33,440 nucleotides of DNA from Gammaproteobacteria bacterium (GTDB lineage Bacteria; Pseudomonadota; Gammaproteobacteria; Steroidobacterales; JABDKV01). The translations under genes were made by a program, and so were the position numbers. A model generated the notes under the pieces. That model ran no database searches and was not told where the DNA came from. It saw nothing but the letters and a program-made list of their open reading frames with translations. This document shows positions 24,779-33,401 of the stretch, piece by piece (within the stretch, counting starts at the first letter, position 1; every line of letters starts with the position of its first letter). The stretch covers positions 1 through 33,440 of the forward strand of contig JABDJB010000109.1 in NCBI GenBank assembly GCA_013003425.1. The letters run 5' to 3'.

Positions 24779-25309
24779 ATGACAGGGACAACAAAGCGGC
24801 TGTTTTTCGCGCTGTGGCCGGACGAGGAAACAGGCGACAGCATTCTGCGCGCGACCCGCAGCGTGGTCGCAGACAGCGAGGGGCGGCCCGTGCTGCCACA
24901 GAATCTGCACATTACCCTGGCGTTTCTGCACTCAGTTGATTCCGAGACGGTGGCCTGTGTCGAGCAGGCGGCAACCAGGGTCACCACCAGTGCGTTTGAC
25001 CTGGTACTCGACCGGGTCGGTTTCTGGCACCGCAGCCGGATTCTCTGGCTGGCTCCTGCGCCCGAGGAGGTCGCAGCACCAGGAATACTTGCGGATGCGC
25101 TGTGGCGCGAACTGGAAGTCTGCGGTTTTTCTGCCGAGCGGCGCCGCTACCGCCCGCACGTCACCCTGGCGCGCAAGGCACAGCACGCGGTATACGCCAC
25201 GGCCGTGCCGAAAGTGCGCTGGCGGGCGGACAGTTTCTGCCTGGTTGAATCGATTACCGGGCAGCGCCAGTCGGAATACCTGATCCTGCGTACCTTTCCG
25301 TTGCGCTGA
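24779..25309 (+). CDS. thpR: RNA 2',3'-cyclic phosphodiesterase
   Basis: Member of the 2H phosphoesterase superfamily (176 aa from ATG 24779), historically called 2'-5' RNA ligase. It opens 2',3'-cyclic phosphates on RNA. Both catalytic HxTx motifs are present and correctly spaced: H44-I-T46 (QNLHITLAFL) and H127-V-T129 (YRPHVTLAR). The N-terminal RLFFALWPDEE strand is characteristic. A TTG two codons upstream is a possible start, but AGG 8-9 nt before the ATG favours the latter. It precedes recA by 172 bp on the same strand and probably has a separate transcript. Confidence 0.95.
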   Translation: MTGTTKRLFFALWPDEETGDSILRATRSVVADSEGRPVLPQNLHITLAFLHSVDSETVACVEQAATRVTTSAFDLVLDRVGFWHRSRILWLAPAPEEVAAPGILADALWRELEVCGFSAERRRYRPHVTLARKAQHAVYATAVPKVRWRADSFCLVESITGQRQSEYLILRTFPLR

Positions 25310-25481
25310 CCTGAGCAAAAGCGGGGAATATCAAGGGCTCTAAAACGAAAGCGCAGGTAATCCCTTTGGCGCTGCAAAAAGTCACCGTTGATACAGGTAT
25401 TTGGTAGCTGTCGGGCGCAATGTTCCGTGACATAATTGCGCCAGTTTCCACGGCAAATTTACGTACTCACAGGTGATTCGG

Positions 25482-26540
25482 ATGGACGACAACAGAAAGA
25501 AAGCTCTCTCGGCCGCCCTTGGCCAGATCGAAAAGCAGTTCGGCAAAGGGTCGGTCATGCGGCTGGGCGACCCTGGCGCCATCCCGGATATCGAGGTCGT
25601 TTCCACCGGTTCGCTGGGCCTGGACATCGCGCTGGGTGTCGGTGGCCTGCCGCGCGGGCGCGTTGTAGAAATTTACGGTCCGGAAGCGTCCGGTAAAACG
25701 ACGCTCACCCTGCAGGTGGTTGCCGAGGCGCAGAAGGCAGGCGGCACCACGGCATTTGTCGATGCCGAGCACGCGCTCGACCCGGTTTACGCGGAGAAGC
25801 TGGGTGTCAACGTCGACGACCTGCTGGTGTCACAGCCTGACACTGGCGAACAGGCACTGGAAATAACCGACATGCTGGTGCGCTCCGGCGCGGTCGACGT
25901 TGTCGTTATCGACTCCGTCGCTGCACTGACGCCAAAGGCCGAAATCGAGGGCGACATGGGCGATTCACACGTCGGCCTGCACGCCCGGCTGATGTCCCAG
26001 GCGCTGCGCAAGCTGACAGCAAATATCAAGCGCTCCAATACGCTGGTTATTTTTATTAACCAGATCCGCATGAAGATCGGCGTCATGTTTGGCAGCCCCG
26101 AAACCACCACAGGCGGCAACGCGCTCAAGTTCTACTCGTCGGTGCGGCTCGATATCCGTCGTATCGGCGCCATCAAGAAGGGCGATGAAGTCATCGGTAA
26201 CCAGACCCGGGTCAAGGTGGTTAAAAACAAGGTCTCACCGCCATTCCGCAAGGCCGAATTCGAGATCCTTTATGGTGCCGGCATTTCGCGTGAGGGCGAG
26301 CTGATCGATCTCGGTGTCGAGCACGGGCTGGTGCAGAAGTCCGGCGCCTGGTACACGGCTGAAAGCGAGCGCATTGGTCAGGGTAAAGACAACGCACGCC
26401 GTTATCTAATTGAACATGCCGAGCTGGCTGACAGGATCGATCGCGAACTGCGTGACAAACTACTGCCAAAGAGCGTATCTGCCGATGCTGCTGAAGAAGC
26501 AGAGGAAGAAGACAGCAAAGCGGTGAAGAAGGCAGGCTGA
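25482..26540 (+). CDS. recA: Recombinase RecA
   Basis: DNA strand-exchange ATPase and LexA coprotease (352 aa; E. coli 353). Start ATG 25482 ([20 protein letters not shown]) has AGGTGA 6 nt upstream; an in-frame GTG three codons earlier is not needed. Walker A is G66-P-E-A-S-G-K72-T73. Walker B region [10 protein letters not shown], loop L1 [15 protein letters not shown] and loop L2 [18 protein letters not shown] are intact, and the acidic C-terminal tail (EEAEEEDSK) is present. Upstream, CATAAT near 25429 could be the -10. I find no CTGT-N8-ACAG LexA box, so SOS control, if any, uses a different operator. A strong hairpin terminator separates it from recX. Confidence 0.99.
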   Translation: MDDNRKKALSAALGQIEKQFGKGSVMRLGDPGAIPDIEVVSTGSLGLDIALGVGGLPRGRVVEIYGPEASGKTTLTLQVVAEAQKAGGTTAFVDAEHALDPVYAEKLGVNVDDLLVSQPDTGEQALEITDMLVRSGAVDVVVIDSVAALTPKAEIEGDMGDSHVGLHARLMSQALRKLTANIKRSNTLVIFINQIRMKIGVMFGSPETTTGGNALKFYSSVRLDIRRIGAIKKGDEVIGNQTRVKVVKNKVSPPFRKAEFEILYGAGISREGELIDLGVEHGLVQKSGAWYTAESERIGQGKDNARRYLIEHAELADRIDRELRDKLLPKSVSADAAEEAEEEDSKAVKKAG

Positions 26541-26557
26541 GGGATTACCCGTGCAAA

Positions 26558-26588
26558 GCCGGGTCGCGCGTGCGGCCCGGCTTTTTTA
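26558..26588 (+). terminator. recA terminator upstream of recX
   Basis: GCCGGGTCGC, loop GCGT, GCGGCCCGGC (26558-26581) form a 10-bp stem followed by TTTTTTATT. It starts 17 bases after the recA stop and ends just before the recX start. In E. coli a similar hairpin lets only a fraction of transcripts read into recX. Confidence 0.93.
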
Positions 26589-26595
26589 TTCCGCA

Positions 26596-27045
26596 ATGAA
26601 CGACGAGGAATTACAACGCGCACGCGAGGCCGGCCTAAACCTGCTGGCCCGTCGCGAGCACAGCCGGCAGGAGCTGCGCGCCAAGCTGGCAACGCGCGGC
26701 TACGATACCGATACTGTTGAAAACACCCTCGCTGGCCTGGTCGAGGAGGGCCTGCTCAGCGAGGTGCGCTTCGCCGAATCCTATGTCGCCTCGCGCAGCC
26801 GTCGCGGGGTGGGTCCGCTGCGTCTGCGGGCGGAATTGCGCCAGCGCGGGCTGGATGATGCGGCCATCGATGACGCCCTGGCTGATCCGGGGCTCGACTG
26901 GATCGCCCAGGCGCGTCAGGCAAAGCAGAAGAAATTTGGCGATGCCGCGCCCGCAGATCTGCGTGAGCGAGCCCGTCAGACCCGGTTTCTGGAGTATCGC
27001 GGCTTCGATGCCGAGCAGATTCGCGCTGTGCTGGGCCGGCAATAG
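26596..27045 (+). CDS. recX: Regulatory protein RecX
   Basis: Modulator that binds and caps RecA filaments (149 aa, usual length). It starts ATG 26596 ([23 protein letters not shown]); the longer frame from GTG 26551 would run through the terminator hairpin. Three tandem three-helix repeats are recognisable: [37 protein letters not shown] with [13 protein letters not shown], and [20 protein letters not shown]. There is no clear ribosome site, and the upstream terminator should keep expression low relative to RecA. It is 44 nt before alaS. Confidence 0.96.
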   Translation: MNDEELQRAREAGLNLLARREHSRQELRAKLATRGYDTDTVENTLAGLVEEGLLSEVRFAESYVASRSRRGVGPLRLRAELRQRGLDDAAIDDALADPGLDWIAQARQAKQKKFGDAAPADLRERARQTRFLEYRGFDAEQIRAVLGRQ

Positions 27046-27089
27046 TCGGCGGGCGTTGTGCTGCAACGCCGAGATGGCACAATACCGGC

Positions 27090-29684
27090 GTGAAAAGCCG
27101 TGACGTAAGAAAGAGTTTCCTCGACTATTTTTCGGGGAAGGGCCACCAGGTGCTGCCTTCGAGCTCGCTGGTGCCGGCCAATGATCCTACCTTGCTGTTT
27201 ACCAATGCCGGCATGGTGCAATTCAAGGATGTCTTTCTCGGCAACGACAAGCGCAGCTACAGTCGCGCTGTGACGTCGCAACGTTGCGTGCGCGCCGGTG
27301 GCAAGCATAACGACCTCGAGAACGTGGGCTACACCACGCGTCATCATACGTTTTTCGAAATGCTGGGAAATTTCAGCTTCGGCGACTACTTCAAGCGCGA
27401 GGCGATCGAGTATGCATGGGAGTACGTCACCGCCACGCTGGGTCTTGATCCGGCACGGTTATGGGTGACGATTTACCATGATGACGACGAGGCGGGCGAC
27501 ATCTGGCTGAAGCATATCGGCGTTGACCCTGCGCGTTTCGCTCGTCTCGGCAAGAAAGACAATTTCTGGGCCATGGGCGATACCGGACCGTGCGGACCCT
27601 GCTCGGAGATTTTTTACGACCACGGTCCCGGGGTTGCAGGTGGACCGCCCGGATCTCCCGACGAAGACGGCGACCGCTATGTCGAGGTGTGGAACCTCGT
27701 CTTCATGCAGTACGACCGCGGCGCCGATGGCACGATGACCGAGCTGCCGCGCCCGTCGGTCGATACCGGGATGGGGCTGGAACGTGCCGCGGCGGTGATG
27801 CAGGGCGTGCACAGCAACTACGATATCGACCTGTTTCGCGGCATTATCAAAGACGCGATCGAGGCTACCGGCGCGGCCGACCCAGCCGACTCCTCGTTGC
27901 GTGTCATCGCCGACCACATCCGCGCCAGCTCATTCCTGGTCACCGATGGGGTGCTGCCATCCAACGAGGGCCGCGGCTACGTACTCAAACGCATTATTCG
28001 CCGCGCGATACGCCATGGTTACAAGCTCGGTTGCAACGAACCGTTTTTTCACAAGCTGGTGACATCGCTCGACCGTGAGATGGGCGACGCTTATCCCGAA
28101 TTGCGCGAGAAAAGCAGTTTTGTCGCACGCACGCTGCTAAAAGAGGAAGAGCAATTTGCCGAGACGCTGGAACGTGGCATGGGATTGCTCGAGTCGGTGA
28201 TCGCCGACCTGTCCGGCAAAACGATCCCCGGGGAAACCGTATTCAAGCTTTACGATACTTATGGCTTTCCGGAAGACCTCACGGCCGATATCGCCCGCGA
28301 GCGCGGTCTTGCCGTCGACAAGGCCGGTTTTGATGCCGCGATGGCGCAGCAGCGTGAAAAATCGCATGCTGGCAGCAAGTTCGAGCGCACCTACAGCAAG
28401 CAGCTTGAAACGGAAGCCATTACCGAATTTACCGGTTACGACGCTACCGAGGGTGACGGCAAGGTCGTTGGCCTGTATGTCGATGGCGCCGCGGTGGATC
28501 AGATCAGCAGCGGCCAGGATGCCATCGTCATACTGGACCGCACGCCGTTTTATGCTGAAAGCGGTGGTCAGGTCGGTGACACCGGCACGCTGGTCGCCGT
28601 GGACGCACAATTCGAAGTCAGCGACACGCAGAAGTTAGCCAGGGCACACGGTCATATTGGCAAGCTTGCGTCTGGCAGTATTGCCATTGGCGATCGGCTG
28701 AATGCCACGGTCGATGCGGCGCGGCGCCAGAACATCATCCTGAATCACTCCGCCACCCACCTGCTGCATGCCGCCCTGCGTAAAGTTCTGGGTACGCATG
28801 TCGTGCAGAAAGGTTCACTGGTCGCGCCTGACCGGCTGCGTTTCGATTTTGCACACGACGCGCCGGTGACCGCTGAGCAGGCGCAGCAGATCGAGGACCT
28901 GGTTAACCGTGAAATCCGCGCCAACGCGGCCGGAGAAACACGCGTGCTGCCTTACGAGCAGGCCGTGGAGCAGGGGGCGCTGGCTTTCTTCGGCGAAAAA
29001 TACGACGACGAAGTGCGGGTATTGCGCCTGGGCGATTTTTCCATGGAGCTTTGTGGCGGCACTCACGTGCAGCGCGCCGGTGACATCGGGCTGTTCAAAC
29101 TGATAAACGAAACCGGTATCGCGGCAGGCGTGCGACGCGTCGAAGCGCTGACCGGTGAGGCCGCCGTGGCCTACGTCCGCGAGGCGGACCGGCGGCTGGC
29201 CCGGGTCAGCGATTTGCTCCGCAGCAATCGTGATGAGGTCGAAACCCGCCTCCATGATCTGCTCGAGCGCAGCAAGTCGGCCGAGAAGGAAATCCGGCAG
29301 CTGAAAACCCAGCTGCTTGGTGCCGGCAGCGAAGACCCGGTAACAAAAGCCGTGGAAGTTAATGGCATAAAAGTGCTGGCGCTGCGTGTCGATGGCGGCA
29401 ACCCCAAGATGCTGCGCGACGCCATGGATCGCTTTCGCGACAAGCTCGGTGACTCTGTCGTCGTGCTGGGCGCGGCCGACGGCGACAAGGTGCGGCTGGT
29501 GGCCGGGGTCGCCAGGCCATTGACCGACAGGCTCAGGGCCGGCGACATCATCGCAAAAGTAGCCGAGCAGGTCGGTGGCCGCGGCGGTGGTCGTGCCGAC
29601 ATGGCGCAGGCCGGCGGTAATGATCCGTCACGGCTCGACGATGCGCTGGCCTCGGTCGAGCAGCTGGTGCGCGACGCTCTTTAG
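27090..29684 (+). CDS. alaS: Alanine--tRNA ligase
   Basis: Class II alanyl-tRNA synthetase (864 aa; E. coli 876). GTG start at 27090 gives the canonical N-terminus [23 protein letters not shown]. Seen in order are the catalytic core with motif 1 to 3 ([48 protein letters not shown]), the tRNA-recognition helices, and the editing domain with zinc ligands H553-x3-H557 and C655-x3-H659. The C-Ala domain ends [16 protein letters not shown]. No strong ribosome site precedes the GTG. It ends 3 bp before the convergent MFS gene. The order recA-recX-alaS is conserved in Gammaproteobacteria. Confidence 0.98.
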   Translation: MKSRDVRKSFLDYFSGKGHQVLPSSSLVPANDPTLLFTNAGMVQFKDVFLGNDKRSYSRAVTSQRCVRAGGKHNDLENVGYTTRHHTFFEMLGNFSFGDYFKREAIEYAWEYVTATLGLDPARLWVTIYHDDDEAGDIWLKHIGVDPARFARLGKKDNFWAMGDTGPCGPCSEIFYDHGPGVAGGPPGSPDEDGDRYVEVWNLVFMQYDRGADGTMTELPRPSVDTGMGLERAAAVMQGVHSNYDIDLFRGIIKDAIEATGAADPADSSLRVIADHIRASSFLVTDGVLPSNEGRGYVLKRIIRRAIRHGYKLGCNEPFFHKLVTSLDREMGDAYPELREKSSFVARTLLKEEEQFAETLERGMGLLESVIADLSGKTIPGETVFKLYDTYGFPEDLTADIARERGLAVDKAGFDAAMAQQREKSHAGSKFERTYSKQLETEAITEFTGYDATEGDGKVVGLYVDGAAVDQISSGQDAIVILDRTPFYAESGGQVGDTGTLVAVDAQFEVSDTQKLARAHGHIGKLASGSIAIGDRLNATVDAARRQNIILNHSATHLLHAALRKVLGTHVVQKGSLVAPDRLRFDFAHDAPVTAEQAQQIEDLVNREIRANAAGETRVLPYEQAVEQGALAFFGEKYDDEVRVLRLGDFSMELCGGTHVQRAGDIGLFKLINETGIAAGVRRVEALTGEAAVAYVREADRRLARVSDLLRSNRDEVETRLHDLLERSKSAEKEIRQLKTQLLGAGSEDPVTKAVEVNGIKVLALRVDGGNPKMLRDAMDRFRDKLGDSVVVLGAADGDKVRLVAGVARPLTDRLRAGDIIAKVAEQVGGRGGGRADMAQAGGNDPSRLDDALASVEQLVRDAL

Positions 29685-29687
29685 CGG

Positions 29688-30962
29688 CTATTCCTGCCAG
29701 TCATCCGCCAGGTAGCGTGCGCCGCGCCACATCAGGATGGCCGCAACGAAATACAGCAGCAGACTGGCCAGCAGGGCGTAGCGCAGGCCATTGTCGCCGA
29801 AGCGGACGGTCAGCGCGTCTGACAAGGCACCCAGCACTGCCGTACCCAGCCCCAGTCCGACCAGGTTGACCTTGAAAATCAAAATCGCTGCGGCAGTCAC
29901 CCGCATGTCGGCACGCACCAGGTGCTGCACCGCGGCCAGCACCGGCCCCAGCCAGGCCAGGCCCAGCCCGGTTGGCAGCAGCAGCACGACAAATGCGATT
30001 CCAGCTGACGGCGCCATTATGCCGACTGCGTATAGCGGTGCCGACAGGGCAAACGCCGCGGCGGGCAGCAGCGCATAGACAGCGCGGTTGTTGCGGCCAT
30101 AGCGATCGACCAGCATGCCGCCGAGCCACAGCCCGGCTGTACCACCGATGAGAAACAACGCCGCCATGAAAAATGCGGTGTCCAGCAGCTCGAGCCCGTA
30201 GCTGCGTGTCACCAGCGACGGCAGCCAGAAAATAATCCCGTAGCCGACAACCGATGCTGCCACCGCCCCCAGGCCGACAAGCCAGTAGCTGCGCTTGCCG
30301 GCGAGTGTGGCCCATATTTGTTTTAGCCTGGCCGGCGGCAGCGCAGCGGACGCGTCGTAGCGGCCACGCGGCGGCTCGGCGACAGTAAAGCGAAAGATCG
30401 GTGCAACGATTACCCCGGCGAGCCCCACAATGATAAAGGCGTAGCGCCAGTCAGTGGCGGTCGAGACCGCGCCACCCAGCAGCATGCTCAGCGCAATACC
30501 AATGGGCACGCCGAATGAATAGACGGCGAGCGCCCGGGCGCGCTGGTGCGACGGGAAGTAGTCGGATATGAGCGAGTGGGCCGGGGCGACGCCACCGGAT
30601 TCACCGATACCAACGCCAAGGCGCGCCATGAACAGCTGCCAGAAGCCCTGCGCCATTCCGCATGCTGCCGTCATTACGCTCCACAGCAGCAAGGCGTACA
30701 TCATGATCCTGGTGCGGCTGTAGCGATCTGCCAGCAGGGCGACCGGGATACCGAGCGTGGAGTAGAACAGCGCAAAAGCGGTTCCCCCGAGCAGGCCCAG
30801 TTGAGTATCCGACAAGCCAAGATCCGCCTTGACGGGAATTGCGAGGATGCTGAGGATCTGCCGGTCGAGAAAATTGAGTGTATAGACGGCCAGCAACATC
30901 AGCAGCACGTACAGCCGCCGCGAATCGGTCGTTGCCCCGGTTGAAGTATTCATCGGCAGCAC
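29688..30962 (-). CDS. MFS transporter, Spinster-like
   Basis: A 424-residue major facilitator with 12 predicted helices. The N-terminal half has YTLNFLDRQILSILAIPVK and the loop 2-3 signature ALLADRYSRTRIM. GIGESGGVAPAHSLISDYFP is diagnostic of the Spinster-type bacterial MFS group. Spinster relatives carry lipids or organic anions, but the substrate here is unknown. The frame begins at GTG 30962; ATG 30953 (fourth codon) is the more likely start. A TATAAG element at 30967-30962 lies only 9 nt before this ATG, so the message could be leaderless. A perfect inverted repeat at 30972-30994 overlaps the presumed promoter. It is convergent with alaS and divergent from lysC. Confidence 0.9.
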   Translation of the reverse strand: MLPMNTSTGATTDSRRLYVLLMLLAVYTLNFLDRQILSILAIPVKADLGLSDTQLGLLGGTAFALFYSTLGIPVALLADRYSRTRIMMYALLLWSVMTAACGMAQGFWQLFMARLGVGIGESGGVAPAHSLISDYFPSHQRARALAVYSFGVPIGIALSMLLGGAVSTATDWRYAFIIVGLAGVIVAPIFRFTVAEPPRGRYDASAALPPARLKQIWATLAGKRSYWLVGLGAVAASVVGYGIIFWLPSLVTRSYGLELLDTAFFMAALFLIGGTAGLWLGGMLVDRYGRNNRAVYALLPAAAFALSAPLYAVGIMAPSAGIAFVVLLLPTGLGLAWLGPVLAAVQHLVRADMRVTAAAILIFKVNLVGLGLGTAVLGALSDALTVRFGDNGLRYALLASLLLYFVAAILMWRGARYLADDWQE

Positions 30963-30971
30963 TTATAGCAC

Positions 30972-30994
30972 GACAGAATAAGTTGTATTCTGTC
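30972..30994. promoter_or_regulatory. Perfect 9-bp inverted repeat, likely repressor operator
   Basis: GACAGAATA, five bases, TATTCTGTC: fully symmetric arms with 14-bp centre-to-centre spacing. It is placed directly upstream of the MFS start and of lysC. Such geometry fits a dimeric TetR- or MarR-type regulator. No regulator gene lies next to it in this window. There is no T-run and both genes diverge, so it is not a terminator. Confidence 0.7.
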
Positions 30995-31075
30995 AGCCAA
31001 CGTTGTGGCGGCACGCATATTTCTGCCACATTCCGGCTGTAGCATGACAGCAGTGGCAGTTTCCCGGAGCATCTC

Positions 31076-32311
31076 CTGGCACTAATCGTCCAGAAATTCG
31101 GCGGCACCTCAGTCGGCAGTGTCGAACTGATACAAGCCGCAGCAGAACGCACGCTTGCCACCCGCAACGACGGGCATCGCGTGGTCGTGGTGCTTTCTGC
31201 CATGGGCGACACCACCGATCGCCTGGCCGGGCTGGCGCGGCGCATCGCGCAACGGCCCGGGTCGCGCGAAATGGACATGCTGTTGACATCCGGTGAGCAG
31301 GTTTCTATCGCGCTGATGTGCATGGCGCTGCAGGAGCGCGGTGTCAATGCGCGGTCGTACCTTGGCAGCCAGGTGCCGATCGTGACGGACGGCGTGTTTG
31401 GCAAGGCACGCATCAGGCACGTTGGCTGCGAGCGGCTGCTGGCCGATCTCGATGAAGGTACGGTGCCGGTGGTGGCGGGCTTCCAGGGCGCCGCCGGGAA
31501 CGGCGAAATTACCTCGCTGGGCCGCGGCGGCTCGGACACGACCGCTGTGGCGCTTGCCGCCGCGCTGGACGCCGAAGAATGCCAGATTCTTTCCGATGTC
31601 GACGGCATTTACACCACCGATCCGCGCGTGGTTCCGGCGGCGCGGCGCATGGAGAGGGTTACCTTTGAAGAGATCCTCGAGATGTCCAGCCTCGGCTCCC
31701 GCGTATTGCAGCGACGCGCAGTGGAGTTCGCCGGCAAGTACAATGTACCGTTGCGGGTCATGTCGGCAACCGGGCAGGGGCCCGGCACACTAATCAGCTA
31801 TGAGGCACCGGAATTGGAAGGACCAGTCGTATCAGGAATCGCGTTCAATCGCGACGAGGCGGAGATCACCATCGCCAGCGTCCCGGACGAGCCCGGGGTG
31901 GCCTACCAGATACTGGCACCGGTGGCAGACGCCCGTATCGAAGTTGACATGATCGTGCTCAACGCGCCGCGCGACGGCCGGGTGGATCTGAGCTTTACGG
32001 TGCACCGCAGCGATTTTGACGAGACCCGACAGCTGGTTGAGGCCGCGGTGGGGCGGGACTCGACCACAGAAGTGATTGGAAACGCCCAGGTCGCCAAGAT
32101 TTCAGTGGTTGGGGTCGGGATGCGCTCGCACGCGGGAATCGCGGCGCGCATGTTTGAGGCCCTGGCGGCCGAGGGGATCAACGTCCGCATGATCGCCACC
32201 AGTGAGATCAAGGTGTCGGTGCTGGTGGAGGAGCGCTACCTGGAGCTGGGAGTGCGCAGCCTCCATGAGGCCTTCGGACTAGACCAGATAGCTGGTGGCG
32301 GGGCGACATAA
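31076..32311 (+). CDS. lysC: Aspartate kinase, probable CTG start
   Basis: First enzyme of the aspartate family pathway (Lys, Thr, Met), phosphorylating aspartate. With the start at CTG 31076 the protein is 411 aa and opens MALIVQKFGGTSVG, as pseudomonad LysC does (about 412 aa). No ATG, GTG or TTG exists in frame between the upstream TAG (31040) and this codon. GGAG at 31066-31069 is at ideal 6-nt spacing. The next standard start (GTG 31181) would delete the KFGGTS ATP-binding motif. Kinase motifs FQGAAGNGEITSLGRGGSDTT and DVDGIYTTDPRVV are present. Two ACT domains at the C-terminus (SVPDEPGVAYQIL, VGVGMRSHAGIAARMFEAL) imply feedback by Lys and/or Thr. csrA follows after 219 bp. Confidence 0.93.
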   Translation: MALIVQKFGGTSVGSVELIQAAAERTLATRNDGHRVVVVLSAMGDTTDRLAGLARRIAQRPGSREMDMLLTSGEQVSIALMCMALQERGVNARSYLGSQVPIVTDGVFGKARIRHVGCERLLADLDEGTVPVVAGFQGAAGNGEITSLGRGGSDTTAVALAAALDAEECQILSDVDGIYTTDPRVVPAARRMERVTFEEILEMSSLGSRVLQRRAVEFAGKYNVPLRVMSATGQGPGTLISYEAPELEGPVVSGIAFNRDEAEITIASVPDEPGVAYQILAPVADARIEVDMIVLNAPRDGRVDLSFTVHRSDFDETRQLVEAAVGRDSTTEVIGNAQVAKISVVGVGMRSHAGIAARMFEALAAEGINVRMIATSEIKVSVLVEERYLELGVRSLHEAFGLDQIAGGGAT

Positions 32312-32373
32312 CGCCCTCTATACTTCGACACAACTTTTCACAAAAGACACATTCTTTCTGTAGGTTCTGCTAA

Positions 32374-32379
32374 TATAAT
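32374..32379 (+). promoter_or_regulatory. csrA -10 element
   Basis: A perfect TATAAT lies 152 bp before csrA, preceded by TGCTAA. No good -35 is found (ATTCTT at 17 nt), which could mean an activated or sigma-S-type promoter. Transcription from about 32386 would give a 145-nt leader rich in GGA motifs. Confidence 0.5.
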
Positions 32380-32400
32380 GCCGCCTTTATATCGGGCGCA

Positions 32401-32531
32401 GGAATTTAGGGGATCCTGAACCCGGATAGAAGTGATAACAAAAATTCCAGTAGCAGCCAGCCGGACAGGTAGCTACCACCCTGGAAAAGTACAAGGAAAA
32501 TGGTGTGATTGAGTAGCTGAGGAGGCTTGGA
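32401..32531 (+). promoter_or_regulatory. GGA-rich csrA leader, candidate CsrA autoregulatory sites
   Basis: GGA triplets occur at 32401, 32411, 32424, 32463, 32483, 32495, 32521 and 32529. The one at 32495 sits in ACAAGGA, which is close to the CsrA consensus. The last two cover the ribosome site and the base before the start codon. CsrA binding there would block its own translation, as known in E. coli. A 10-bp palindrome GGTAGCTACC is at 32468-32477. Confidence 0.5.
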
Positions 32532-32740
32532 TGCTAATTCTGACGAGGCGCGTGGGCGAGACCGTCATGATCGGGGACGAAGTTACGGTGACCGTCCTCG
32601 GGGTCAAAGGAAATCAGGTTCGTATCGGGGTTAATGCCCCGAAAAACGTGGCGGTGCATCGCGAGGAGATTTACGAGAGGATCCAGCGCGAGGAAACCGA
32701 GGGCGGCGAGAAAGCGGCCGACAACAACGGCGGGGACTAG
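32531..32740 (+). CDS. csrA: Carbon storage regulator CsrA
   Basis: Dimeric RNA-binding post-transcriptional regulator (69 aa) that binds GGA motifs in leaders and controls carbon flux, motility and biofilm matrix. The start [23 protein letters not shown] is canonical. The RNA-binding residues at both ends (L4, R6, R7 and the VHREEI segment with R44) are intact. The Glu/Asp/Gly/Asn tail is of variable type. GAGGAGG lies 5 nt before ATG 32531. Its place between lysC and tRNA-Ser is the conserved gammaproteobacterial order. It is relevant here because CsrA commonly opposes c-di-GMP-driven matrix production, and this window holds a c-di-GMP riboswitch; a direct link is not shown. Confidence 0.98.
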   Translation: MLILTRRVGETVMIGDEVTVTVLGVKGNQVRIGVNAPKNVAVHREEIYERIQREETEGGEKAADNNGGD

Positions 32741-32789
32741 CCGGCCGGTTGTCCCCGTCCGCTGAGCACGGCATTTGCCGGGCCACATC

Positions 32790-32818
32790 TTTACCCATTC
32801 CCGTTGCGCAAGTACCAT
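32790..32818 (+). promoter_or_regulatory. tRNA-Ser promoter
   Basis: -35 TTTACC (32790-32795), 17 nt, -10 TACCAT (32813-32818), followed by a GC-rich start region (GAGCCGTCC) as expected for stringently controlled stable RNA genes. The start would be near 32825, 23 nt before the mature tRNA. Confidence 0.6.
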
Positions 32819-32847
32819 GAGCCGTCCTGGCAGCTCACGCTGCCCGT

Positions 32848-32938
32848 GGAGAGATGGCTGAGTGGTCGAAAGCGCTCCCCTGCTAAGGGAGTAAGGGTTA
32901 AAAGCCCTTCGAGGGTTCGAATCCCTCTCTCTCCGCCA
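32848..32938 (+). tRNA. tRNA-Ser(GCT)
   Basis: Class II tRNA of 91 nt with encoded CCA. The acceptor arm GGAGAGA pairs with TCTCTCC. The anticodon stem CTCCC/GGGAG holds loop CTGCTAA with anticodon GCT at 32882-32884 (reads AGC/AGU). A long variable arm (AAGGGTTAAAAGCCCTT) follows. The T arm is GAGGG-TTCGAAT-CCCTC and the discriminator is G. All arms pair by eye. Confidence 0.98.
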
Positions 32939-32948
32939 GTTTAAAAGC

Positions 32949-32975
32949 GGCGCCGTGCGTAACAGCACGCGCGCC
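32949..32975. other. GC-rich hairpin after tRNA-Ser
   Basis: GGCGCCGTGC, six-base loop, GCACG-C-GCGCC: a 10-bp stem with one bulged base starting 11 nt after the tRNA. No T-run follows on either strand, so it is not a standard terminator; it could protect or process the tRNA 3' end, or be a degenerate REP. Confidence 0.4.
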
Positions 32976-33050
32976 GGCTTCGAATGCGGGCCACGGGGGA
33001 CGGACGTTTAGTGGCTTTGCTTCAGGACAGCAGGGACGCTCAAATTTTGT

Positions 33051-33248
33051 GGGAGCGGCTTCCATCCGCGACTACATGCGAGGTCTCGTAGGAGCGGCAT
33101 TACTTGCCGCCGGAATCCGGGTCCTGGCATGGCAGGAGCGGCTTCCATCCGCGACTACATGCGAGGTCTCGTGGGAGCGGCATCTTGCCGCGATTACTTG
33201 CCGCCGGAATCCGGGTCCTGGCATCGCAGGAGCGGCTTCAGCCGCGAA
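33051..33248. repeat. REP-like palindrome array, two long tandem units plus partial third
   Basis: Five copies of a GGAGCGGC...GCCGC palindrome occur at about 33051, 33088, 33133, 33171 and 33227. The last (AGGAGCGGCTTCAGCCGCGA) is the textbook form found in Pseudomonas- and Xanthomonas-type genomes. Copies 1+2 and 3+4 form two larger units of 83 and 94 bp that are almost identical; they differ by an 11-base insertion (CTTGCCGCGAT) in the second and a few substitutions. Copy 5 begins a third unit. The open frames across this stretch are artefacts of the repeats. The rest of the 378-bp tRNA spacer shows nothing else apart from the hairpin and the tRNA-Arg promoter. Confidence 0.88.
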
Positions 33249-33277
33249 TCCCGAGTCGTCCTGTACAGCGCTGCCGG

Positions 33278-33305
33278 CAGACACCCGCGAAAAAATCTGT
33301 ACACT
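33278..33305 (+). promoter_or_regulatory. tRNA-Arg promoter
   Basis: -35 CAGACA (33278-33283), 16 nt, -10 TACACT (33300-33305), each with four of six consensus bases. Start expected near 33312, about 5 nt before the mature tRNA. Confidence 0.55.
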
Positions 33306-33316
33306 ACGCAATCCAC

Positions 33317-33393
33317 GCGCCCGTAGCTCAGCTGGATAGAGTACCTGGCTACGAACCAGGCGGTCGGGAGTTCGAATCTCTCCGGGCGCGCCA
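33317..33393 (+). tRNA. tRNA-Arg(ACG)
   Basis: 77-nt tRNA with encoded CCA. Acceptor GCGCCCG pairs with CGGGCGC, and the discriminator is G. The D arm carries AGCTCAGCTGGATAGAGT. The anticodon stem CCTGG/CCAGG holds loop CTACGAA with anticodon ACG at 33351-33353 (A34 normally edited to inosine by TadA). The T arm is GGGAG-TTCGAAT-CTCTC. It is the usual second tRNA after csrA-tRNA-Ser. Confidence 0.98.
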
Positions 33394-33401
33394 TATTGTT
33401 T

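Noticed and set aside
25310-25481. LexA (SOS) box upstream of recA
   Set aside because: Only an inverted-order ACAG...CTGT arrangement (about 25396-25415) and single half-sites occur; no CTGT-N8-ACAG is present.
27074-27090. Sigma-54-like TGGCAC-N5-CGGC before alaS
   Set aside because: The -12 half lacks TTGC and the element ends on the start codon, so it is probably chance.
31040-31180. Frameshift or 5' truncation of lysC
   Set aside because: The frame is continuous and encodes the full conserved N-terminus from a CTG codon with a good ribosome site; truncation is only apparent if standard starts are required.
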